DNA from: Sphingomonas sp. HMP6
GTDB taxonomy: Bacteria > Pseudomonadota > Alphaproteobacteria > Sphingomonadales > Sphingomonadaceae
Length of the DNA: 64,000 nucleotides
Assembly: GCF_013374095.1 (NCBI RefSeq)
Contig: NZ_AP022672.1
Span: 991,501 to 1,055,500 of the forward strand
Direction: 5' to 3'
Shown here piece after piece: positions 57,583 to 64,000 of the stretch. The first letter of the stretch is position 1. Each line of letters opens with the position of its first letter. Position numbers and translations under genes: made by a program. The notes under the pieces were generated by a model, which had not been told where the DNA came from, did no database searches, and worked only from the letters and a program-made list of their open reading frames with translations.

Positions 57583-58992
57583 ATGAAGAAGACGCTGTTC
57601 GTATCCGGATCGTTGTTCGCCTTCGTCGCTGCCGCCGTTGCGGCTGTCGTCTTGGAGGACGCGTCGCCTGCACCCTCCAGCGCCGTCGCGGTTATATCCG
57701 GCGCGCCCGCTACTGCGGTCGCCGACGCATCGCCTGCGCTCCCCGCAGCTGTGTCCATATCCGCGCGAGGGGCGGTGGCAGATGCGGCGGTGGCGAGCGC
57801 GCCGGTGGGCTATACCCTCGCCTATGCCGACGAATTCAACGCCGCGACCTTGAATACAGACGACTGGTACTACCGCATCGCCGCTCCTTATGCGGGCGGC
57901 TATGTCCGTTCGCAGAACGTGTCGCTCGACGGATCCGCGCTCAATCTGAAGTTCGGCTACGAGGACGTGAACGGCGATGGTGCGCCCGACTATACAGGTG
58001 GCGGCATCATGTCGCGCAACACCTTCGGGTACGGTTATTACGAGATCCGGGCGAAGCTCTTCAACGCCACGACCGGCCTGCACTCTTCCTTCTGGTCGAT
58101 GGGCATTCGTCGCGATATCAGCGGCGCCGGGGGAGATCCGCGGATCAATCAGGATATCGATGCGGGCCTGCAGCCTGAGCAGAACCAGCTTTACGAGATC
58201 GACGGTTTCGAACACGACTCGCCCGACAGCATGGGGATGGGCGACTATAAGCAGTCGACCTCGACCACCGCGCACCGCCGGCCCTACGGCAATGGAGCAT
58301 CGCTCGGTGTCAATTTCGGCGACTGGAACGTGTACGGGTTTGAATACACCACAGCCTTCACGAAATTCTACGTCAACGGCGACCTGAAGCTCACAATCGA
58401 CAACACGACCAATGGCTATGTGTATACACCGCAGACCTTCTGGCTCACCGCGCTGCGCACGGCCAACGCCAGCAATACGTCGGTCCTGCCGGGCTATTCG
58501 CAATTCGATTATTTCAGATATTATAATAAGCCGCAGCTCGGAGCCAATCTTGTCGGGAACGGCGCTTTCGATGCGACGCCGGTAAGTCTTTTCCAGGCCT
58601 GGAACCCTCCGGCATGGATTGAAACCTACGACAAGCCCGCGAGCTATCTCGTGTCCGACGACGTCTACAACGGTACGCGCTCGCTGATCCAAACCGCGGC
58701 CGCGAACTTCGTCGTGACGACCAAGCAGAATCTGAAATTTCTTCCCAACGGGACCTACCGCCTGACCGCGCGCGTCAAGAGCTCCGGTGGGCAAAGCACG
58801 GCTGTGATGCGGGCGCTCAACTATGGCGGTACGGAACGACGCTTCGACATCCCGGCGACGAGTGCCTGGACGCTGGTGACGCTCGACAATATTGCGGTAA
58901 CAAACCATCAGGCGACCGTGGCGTTCAGCTCGACCGGGACAGCTAATCAATGGCTCAGGGTCGATGACGTTCAGTTTGTCCAGCTGAACTAA
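57583..58992 (+). CDS. Secreted GH16 glycoside hydrolase with C-terminal carbohydrate-binding-like domain
   Basis: The ATG follows AGAGGA at good spacing. The 469-residue protein has a signal peptide (about 1-22) and an Ala/Val/Ser-rich linker to about 75. The GH16 jelly roll spans about 78-310, with the catalytic ExDxxE motif YEIDGFEHDS (Glu205, Asp207, Glu210). A DVNGDGAPD loop (128-136) looks calcium-binding. The C-terminal ~150 residues form a beta-sandwich (NGAFDATPVSLFQAW; YRLTARVKSSGG; WLRVDDVQFVQL) like CBM4/9-type domains. GH16 enzymes cleave beta-1,3/1,4-glucans or galactans; the substrate is unknown. Confidence 0.93.
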   Translation: MKKTLFVSGSLFAFVAAAVAAVVLEDASPAPSSAVAVISGAPATAVADASPALPAAVSISARGAVADAAVASAPVGYTLAYADEFNAATLNTDDWYYRIAAPYAGGYVRSQNVSLDGSALNLKFGYEDVNGDGAPDYTGGGIMSRNTFGYGYYEIRAKLFNATTGLHSSFWSMGIRRDISGAGGDPRINQDIDAGLQPEQNQLYEIDGFEHDSPDSMGMGDYKQSTSTTAHRRPYGNGASLGVNFGDWNVYGFEYTTAFTKFYVNGDLKLTIDNTTNGYVYTPQTFWLTALRTANASNTSVLPGYSQFDYFRYYNKPQLGANLVGNGAFDATPVSLFQAWNPPAWIETYDKPASYLVSDDVYNGTRSLIQTAAANFVVTTKQNLKFLPNGTYRLTARVKSSGGQSTAVMRALNYGGTERRFDIPATSAWTLVTLDNIAVTNHQATVAFSSTGTANQWLRVDDVQFVQLN

Positions 58993-59053
58993 GTGGCCGG
59001 GTCGTTCTGACGCATTGCGCCGTTCCAGTCGGACTCCTCCTAGACCCATCACG

Positions 59054-59068
59054 CCCCCCCCCCCCCCC
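59054..59068. repeat. Homopolymer of 15 C
   Basis: Fifteen consecutive C residues lie 62 bp after the GH16 stop and 126 bp before the lldD start, within an intergenic region of 202 bp. Such tracts are prone to slippage, and also to sequencing error. Confidence 0.9.
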
Positions 59069-59194
59069 GAACTTTTAAAACGTGAGGAACCGGATTTTGC
59101 TAATTGGAATCCTGTTCTTTAAGTCTTCGAACGCGCCCTGTCGTCTTTGCCCGACGTGGCAAAGGTTGCTCTGCGGCCGGAGCGGAGCAACCGC

Positions 59195-60349
59195 ATGATC
59201 CTTTCCTCGCCGCTCGATTTCCGGGAGGCCGCACGCCGGCGCCTTCCGCGCTTCCTGTTCGACTATGTCGATGGTGGATCGAACGAAGAAGTGACGATGC
59301 GACGCAATCGCGCCGACCTTGAAAAGACGGTGCTGCGCCAGCGTGTGCTGCAGGACGTGTCGAGCGTTTCGCTCGAGGCACAATTATTCGGGCAGCGTCA
59401 GGCCATGCCGGTGGTGCTGGGGCCGGTCGGAATCGGCGGCATGCTGGCGAAGCGGGGCGAGGTCCAGGCCGCGCGTGCCGCGCGTTCAGCGGGCATCCCG
59501 TTATGCCTGTCCACCGTTTCGATCTGCGATATTGCTGAAGTGGCGCGCGACGGCGGCGCGCCGTGGTTTCAGCTCTATGTGATCCGCGACCGTGGCGTCA
59601 TGCGCGAGCTTCTCGCGCGGGCTAGCGCTGCGGGCTGCGGCGCGTTGGTCTTCACGGTTGACATGATGGTGCCGGGGATCCGCTACCGCGACGCGCGATC
59701 GGGCATGTCGGGCTCCCATGCGGGGCTGAAGCGGATGATGCAGGTGATCGGCCGTCCCGGCTGGGCATGGGATGTCGGGCTTAACGGTCGACCGCACACC
59801 CTTGGCAATTTGGCTTCGGTGCTCGGCCGAAACAACGGACTCGGCGATTATATGGGATGGCTGGGCGCGAACTTCGATCCATCGATCACTTGGCGCGACC
59901 TTGGCTGGATCCGCGAGCAATGGGATGGACCGTTGATTATCAAGGGGGTGCTCGACGCCGGCGATGCGACCGAAGCCCGCGCCCTCGGCGCGGACGGCAT
60001 TGTGGTTTCCAATCACGGCGGCCGACAGCTTGACGGCGCGGCGTCGACCGCTTCGATGCTCCCCGCCATCGCCGAGGCGGTGCGCGGGGAGCTGACCATA
60101 TTGGCGGATTCGGGCGTGCGCAGCGGGCTCGACGTGCTGCGGATGCTTGCGCTCGGCGCGGATGGCGTGCTGCTCGGCCGGGCCTGGGCATATGCACTCG
60201 CGGCAGCCGGAGAAGCCGGTGTCAGCCGACTGCTCGACATGATCGCACGGGAGATGAGAGTGGGGATGGCACTGACCGGCGTGACTACAATCGCAGCGAT
60301 CGACCGTACGATCCTAGGCGATCACGGGGCCTTGCATGAGCAGGATTGA
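59195..60349 (+). CDS. lldD: L-lactate dehydrogenase (FMN, LldD type)
   Basis: Oxidises L-lactate to pyruvate at the inner membrane, feeding quinone. The ATG at 59195 follows GGAG, and the 384-residue product begins [28 protein letters not shown], matching E. coli LldD over its length. FMN-binding and catalytic motifs include [31 protein letters not shown] (catalytic His) and [31 protein letters not shown]. In this locus it would recover L-lactate made from deoxysugar-derived lactaldehyde. Overlaps the next gene by 14 bp. Confidence 0.95.
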   Translation: MILSSPLDFREAARRRLPRFLFDYVDGGSNEEVTMRRNRADLEKTVLRQRVLQDVSSVSLEAQLFGQRQAMPVVLGPVGIGGMLAKRGEVQAARAARSAGIPLCLSTVSICDIAEVARDGGAPWFQLYVIRDRGVMRELLARASAAGCGALVFTVDMMVPGIRYRDARSGMSGSHAGLKRMMQVIGRPGWAWDVGLNGRPHTLGNLASVLGRNNGLGDYMGWLGANFDPSITWRDLGWIREQWDGPLIIKGVLDAGDATEARALGADGIVVSNHGGRQLDGAASTASMLPAIAEAVRGELTILADSGVRSGLDVLRMLALGADGVLLGRAWAYALAAAGEAGVSRLLDMIAREMRVGMALTGVTTIAAIDRTILGDHGALHEQD

Positions 60350-61463
60350 TCGGGTCGAAGTGCTGATGGTCGATCTAAAACCGCAGGTGATGCGGACCGA
60401 TGCCATTCAATCCTTTGTATCGCAGGAGACTCCGTTCGTGCGGATCTATGCCGACGATGGCGCGGTCGGCACCGGGTATAGCTATACGATCGGCACCGGC
60501 GGCCATGCGATTGTCGATCTGATCGTCCGCCACCTCGCGCCACGCCTGATCGGGCGTGATCCCGATGCGATCGAAGCGATCTGGCGCGACCTGTTCTTTC
60601 ATACCCACGCAACTGCGGTCGGGGCGATCACGGCACTTGCGCTCGCAGCGATCGACACCGCCTTGTGGGATCTCAAATGCATCCGCAGCGCTCGCCCGCT
60701 GCATTTGGAGGCGGGCGGCGCGCAGCCGTCGCTGCCGCTCTATTCCACCGAAGGTGGCTGGCTTCATATCGCGGCCGGCGCGCTCGTCGAGGATGCGCTG
60801 GCGGTCAAGGCGCGCGGCTTTGGCGGCGCCAAGATCAAGGTAGGCCGTCCACCGAAGGAAGACGTGCGCCGGCTCGACGCCGTCCGCGGCGCCGTCGGCG
60901 ACGATTTCGAGATCATGGTCGACGCCAATCAGGCCTTTGCCGTCGACGAGGCAATCCGCCGCGCCCGGCTTTACGAACCGTTCGACCTGGCCTGGTTCGA
61001 GGAACCGCTGCCGGCCGAAGACATGGGGGGGCATGTCCGCCTGTCCAACGCGACCACCCTTCCGGTCGCGGTAGGAGAATCGATCTACAGCCTGCAGCAT
61101 TTCCGCGAGTATCTACAGCATGGCGCATGCTCCCTGGTGCAAGTCGATGTCGCCCGGATCGGGGGGATCACGCCGTGGCTGAAGGTCGCGCATCTCGCCG
61201 AGCCGTTCAACGTCGCGGTTTGTCCGCATTTTCTGATGGAGCTTCATGTCGCGCTTGCTTGCGCCACTCCGCAGGGGCGCTGGATCGAATATATCCCGCA
61301 GCTTGAATCGTTGACCTCGAGCGGAATGCGGATCGAACATGGCCGCGCCTACCCTTCCTCGGCACCCGGACTCGGCATCGAATGGGACTTCGCAGCGATC
61401 GATCATCTACGAGTGGATGGCAGGACCTGGTCGATCGGGTCGGGCGGTTCACCGTGCGCATGA
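60336..61463 (+). CDS. Mandelate-racemase-subgroup enolase-superfamily enzyme (probable sugar-acid dehydratase)
   Basis: The 375-residue protein has the capping domain plus barrel of this superfamily, with residues in nearly the same positions as mandelate racemase: K-x-K at 166/168 (AKIKVG), metal ligands Asp196 (VDANQAF), Glu222 (FEEPLP) and Glu248 (GESIY), and the catalytic His298 (CPHFLMELH). The subgroup includes racemases and many acid-sugar dehydratases (galactarate/talarate, rhamnonate, fuconate). Context favours an acid-sugar dehydratase. It overlaps lldD by 14 bp. Substrate not assignable from motifs. Confidence 0.9.
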   Translation: MSRIDRVEVLMVDLKPQVMRTDAIQSFVSQETPFVRIYADDGAVGTGYSYTIGTGGHAIVDLIVRHLAPRLIGRDPDAIEAIWRDLFFHTHATAVGAITALALAAIDTALWDLKCIRSARPLHLEAGGAQPSLPLYSTEGGWLHIAAGALVEDALAVKARGFGGAKIKVGRPPKEDVRRLDAVRGAVGDDFEIMVDANQAFAVDEAIRRARLYEPFDLAWFEEPLPAEDMGGHVRLSNATTLPVAVGESIYSLQHFREYLQHGACSLVQVDVARIGGITPWLKVAHLAEPFNVAVCPHFLMELHVALACATPQGRWIEYIPQLESLTSSGMRIEHGRAYPSSAPGLGIEWDFAAIDHLRVDGRTWSIGSGGSPCA

Positions 61464-61578
61464 ACGATGTGGCTGGGATTGGGCGCCCCGACACGCGTGA
61501 TCGCTGCGGGCACGGCATGCCCGCGGCGCTCGGATCGAAGCATTTCGAGGCGACAAGCCCGTTCGTGCGAGGTGATCG

Positions 61579-62544
61579 ATGAGGCCGTGCCTGCTGGTCA
61601 CACGGCGCCTGCCGGATACGGTCGAGGCGCACCTCGCGAGAGTGTTCGACGTCACGTTCAACGCGACCGACGTCCCGCTCGAACCCGCTGCGCTAGCCGC
61701 GGCGATGGTGCAGTACGACGCGATCTGCCCCACCATCACCGACCGGATTGACGCCGAACTCCTCGCCACACCCGGCCGCACCGTCGGCATCATCGCCAAT
61801 TTTGGCGCGGGGACCGATCATATCGATCTTGCCGCTGCGCGCGACCGAAAGATCGTTGTGACGAACACACCCGACGCGCTGACCGATGCAACCGCGGACG
61901 TTGCGATGCTGCTGATGCTGATGGCAATGCGCCGCGCCGGCGAGGGGGAGCGCGAGCTGCGCGCCGGGCGCTGGGACGGCTGGCGGCCCACGCACATGAT
62001 GGGCCAGGCGCTGGCTGGCAAGACGCTGGGCCTCGTCGGCTTCGGACGCATTGCGCAAGCGATGGCGGCGCGTGCCGCCGCGTTCGGCATGACCATCCGG
62101 TACTTCAGCCGCACACGCGCCGAGCGCGCCATCGAGCAGAAGCTGGGCGCAGCCTATGATGAAACGCTGGAGGCTTTGGCAGGACAGGTCGATATCCTGT
62201 CGCTGCACCTCCCGGGGGGCGCGGCGACTCGGCATCTTATCGATGCACGGATTCTGTCGGCAATGAAGCGTGGTTCCGTGCTCATCAACACCGCGCGCGG
62301 GAGTGTCGTCGACGAAGCCGCGCTCGCGCGCGCGTTGCGCGACGGTCACCTCGCTGCCGCCGGTCTGGATGTCTACGAGCAGGAGCCGAAGCTGACCCCG
62401 GCGTTGCTCAAGCTCGAAAATATCGTTCTCTTGCCGCATCTCGGCAGCGCGACGGTCGAAACGCCCACCGCGATGGGACTGCAGGCGGCGGCCAATCTGG
62501 AGGCGCATTTTGCCGGACTCGTACCGCCGAACTGTGTTGCCTAG
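61579..62544 (+). CDS. D-2-hydroxyacid dehydrogenase (glyoxylate/hydroxypyruvate reductase-like)
   Basis: The 321-residue NAD(P)-dependent enzyme has the Rossmann motif KTLGLVGFGRIAQAMAARA, the arginine block INTARGSVVDEAALARAL, the acidic GLDVYEQEP and the catalytic His in LPHLGSAT. It is most like glycerate/glyoxylate/hydroxypyruvate reductases, which would make D-glycerate here. It follows the enolase-family gene by a 115-bp gap and its last 11 bp overlap the kinase gene, suggesting a reductase-kinase pair. Confidence 0.92.
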   Translation: MRPCLLVTRRLPDTVEAHLARVFDVTFNATDVPLEPAALAAAMVQYDAICPTITDRIDAELLATPGRTVGIIANFGAGTDHIDLAAARDRKIVVTNTPDALTDATADVAMLLMLMAMRRAGEGERELRAGRWDGWRPTHMMGQALAGKTLGLVGFGRIAQAMAARAAAFGMTIRYFSRTRAERAIEQKLGAAYDETLEALAGQVDILSLHLPGGAATRHLIDARILSAMKRGSVLINTARGSVVDEAALARALRDGHLAAAGLDVYEQEPKLTPALLKLENIVLLPHLGSATVETPTAMGLQAAANLEAHFAGLVPPNCVA

Positions 62545-63367
62545 CTCGACCGCGCTGATCGACTTGCTTGAGACAGATCTTCGCGCTGTCCTGGCGCGCC
62601 ACAGCGGCCCCGGGCCGCTGATCTACGGCCTGTGCGGCGCGCAGGGCAGCGGCAAATCGACCGTCGCCGACGGGCTGGCGGCGCGGATCGCGGGCGTGTC
62701 GGTCCTGTCGCTCGACGACCTGTATCTGACGAAGGCCGAACGGTCTGCTTTGGCGCGCCGCGTGCATCCGATGCTCGCGACGCGCGGCGTACCCGGCACG
62801 CATGATATTGCCTTGGGCCTCAATATCCTGAGCGCCCTGCGGAACGGAGAGCGCACCGCACTCCCGCGTTTCGACAAGGCCATGGATGATCGTGCGCTGC
62901 GGGCATCGTGGGGTGGTGCGTCGGCGGATACCCGCGTGCTTCTGCTCGAGGGATGGTGCGTCGGCGCACGCGCACAGCCCGCCACCGCCCTCGCTGCGCC
63001 GGTCAACGCGCTGGAGTATTCCGAGGACCCCAACGGAATTTGGCGGCGCTTCGTCAATGATGCGCTCGCGACCGAATATGCCGCGCTGTTTGCCCGGATC
63101 GACCGTCTGGTACTGCTGGCGGCGCCTGGGTTCGACGTGGTGCCTGACTGGCGGATCGAACAGGAGGCGGACCTTGGCCGACACCATGCCGGCCCTGCCG
63201 CGCTCATGTCGAATACCCAAGTTACACGGTTCGTGGCGCATTTCGAACGGCTCACGCGCCACATCCTTTTGGAGATGCCGGGGCGGGCAGACATTACGAT
63301 CAAACTCGCGACGGACCGCTCGCCGCTCAGTATCGACCGCCGGGACGCCCCCCGGCCGATATCATGA
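62534..63367 (+). CDS. P-loop kinase, glycerate 3-kinase (GLYK)-like
   Basis: I take the GTG at 62534 (277 residues), although a TTG at 62510 or 62537 could also serve. The P-loop YGLCGAQGSGKSTVADGLAARI and LSLDDLYLTKAERSALARRVHPMLATRGVPGTHD match plant- and bacterial-type D-glycerate 3-kinases. RFDKAMDDRA, LLEGWCVGAR and FVNDALATEYAALFARIDRLVLL are further family blocks. It would phosphorylate the D-glycerate made by the overlapping reductase gene, entering glycolysis at 3-phosphoglycerate. Confidence 0.88.
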   Translation: MLPSSTALIDLLETDLRAVLARHSGPGPLIYGLCGAQGSGKSTVADGLAARIAGVSVLSLDDLYLTKAERSALARRVHPMLATRGVPGTHDIALGLNILSALRNGERTALPRFDKAMDDRALRASWGGASADTRVLLLEGWCVGARAQPATALAAPVNALEYSEDPNGIWRRFVNDALATEYAALFARIDRLVLLAAPGFDVVPDWRIEQEADLGRHHAGPAALMSNTQVTRFVAHFERLTRHILLEMPGRADITIKLATDRSPLSIDRRDAPRPIS

Positions 63368-63386
63368 CCCGCCTGAGCGCAGACGG

Positions 63387-64000
63387 TCATCCGAGCCTTT
63401 GCGCATTCTCCCAAAATACGGCGTTGGGCGTAATGCCGAGCCCCGGGCCTTCGGGCAGTGCGAAATAGCCTTCCGCACATTCCAGTCGGCCATCCATCAG
63501 CTTGGCTGAATGCGGGAAGATGCTGTGCTGGAATTCGTGATAGGGCAGGTTCAACACGGCGGCGGACGCATGCAAGCTCGCGGCGGCAAAGATGCCCGCG
63601 CCGATCGTGGCATGCGGGATCACCTTGGCGTGGTGCCCTTGCGTCAAGTGCGCCATCCGCATGAACTGCGTGACCCCGGTATGCCCCATCTCCGGCTGCA
63701 CGATCGACACGGCGCGGGCCTCAAGGCGCGAGCGGGCGTCATAGACGGTCCGCCACTCCTCGCCGGCCGCGATCGGTACGGTGGCGTGGGCGGCGATGTC
63801 GGCGAGGCCGGTGACGTCCTCGGGCTTGCACGGCGCTTCGAGAAAATACAGATTGTACGGGGCCAGACGATCGAGCAGCGCGATCGCCTCCGCAGGCGTG
63901 TACATCCAATGGCAGTCGAGCATCAGCGCGATGTCGGGCCCGAGCCCATCGCGCAGCGCCGCAATCTCGCGCTCGACCCCATCGTAGCTGACCGAAGCGG
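63387..64000 (-). CDS. Enolase-superfamily dehydratase, galactonate/mannonate dehydratase-like, partial
   Basis: The reverse strand is open from the TGA at 63387 to the window edge; about 204 codons of a ~400-residue protein are visible. ALMLDCHWMYTPAEAIALL gives D-x-H, followed by YFLEAPCKPED, PIAAGEEWRT and KVIPHATIGAGIFAAA (His), then FHSIFPHSAKLM-like and PEGPGLGITPN ends. The metal-ligand order resembles D-galactonate or ManD-type dehydratases. It converges on the glycerate-kinase-like gene. The N-terminus lies outside the window. Confidence 0.88.
   Translation of the reverse strand, partial: ASVSYDGVEREIAALRDGLGPDIALMLDCHWMYTPAEAIALLDRLAPYNLYFLEAPCKPEDVTGLADIAAHATVPIAAGEEWRTVYDARSRLEARAVSIVQPEMGHTGVTQFMRMAHLTQGHHAKVIPHATIGAGIFAAASLHASAAVLNLPYHEFQHSIFPHSAKLMDGRLECAEGYFALPEGPGLGITPNAVFWENAQRLG

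Noticed and set aside
57532..59052. 506-codon minus-strand frame opposite the GH16 gene
   Set aside because: The plus strand holds a signal peptide and complete GH16 catalytic motif; the opposite frame has no recognisable domain and would start inside the poly-C region.

Overview
The window looks like chromosomal DNA of a Sphingomonas-type alphaproteobacterium (Sphingomonadales). This call rests on high GC throughout, a ChvI-ChvG-HprK-RapZ signalling block beside pckA, a fused IspDF, NtrBC-NtrYX followed by an Hfq made of two Sm-like domains, and several families of intergenic palindromic repeats of the kind scattered through sphingomonad genomes. No database search was possible, so names rest on motif and synteny recognition.

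Positions 1-55,500 are a dense housekeeping backbone. 1-5,200: rapZ (cut by the window edge), hprK, chvG and chvI on the minus strand, divergent from pckA. 5,200-10,960: small hypotheticals, an NfeD/SPFH membrane pair, guaB, rsmB and a TPR protein. 10,959-16,499: the outer-membrane biogenesis operon lptD-surA-pdxA-rsmA. 16,700-19,700: pepA, holC, ndk and an acetyltransferase. 19,840-28,620: purM-purN-yjbR on one strand and DUF2066-hdaA-ppk1-ppx on the other, which places a replication regulator and polyphosphate metabolism in one coupled unit; aspS and ppk2 follow. 32,670-36,860: PepSY protein, carbonic anhydrase, lipA, a RatA/Coq10 homologue, pncC and ispDF. 36,960-46,240: dusB-ntrB-ntrC, ntrY-ntrX and hfq-hflX, a nitrogen and RNA regulatory run. 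46,240-55,490: a long, mostly overlapping minus-strand run from mltB through rlpA, a D,D-carboxypeptidase, tmk, holB, metG, tatD and an MBL hydrolase to a small membrane protein, then mazG and a small phosphatase.

At 55,598 a tRNA-Ser(UGA) marks a sharp change. Immediately after it come short direct heptamer repeats, a decayed heavy-metal RND pump fragment truncated at both ends with an internal TAG, and a low-coding stretch with AT-rich patches. Then follows an accessory carbohydrate locus running off the right edge: a RhaM-type mutarotase, divergent from a secreted GH16 glycosidase with a C-terminal binding domain, then L-lactate dehydrogenase, a mandelate-racemase-type enolase, a 2-hydroxyacid dehydrogenase, a glycerate-kinase-like P-loop kinase and a second, convergent enolase-superfamily dehydratase. 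The most economical reading is a horizontally acquired island for breaking down a polysaccharide containing 6-deoxysugars and sugar acids, feeding lactate and glycerate into central metabolism.

The most notable observations are the catabolic island and its tRNA junction, the repeat family whose purine arm sits at the ribosome-binding position of three genes, tandem Hfq, NtrX without the sigma-54 contact motif beside a CAA-N3-TTG palindrome upstream of ntrY, and coupling of hdaA to ppk1.
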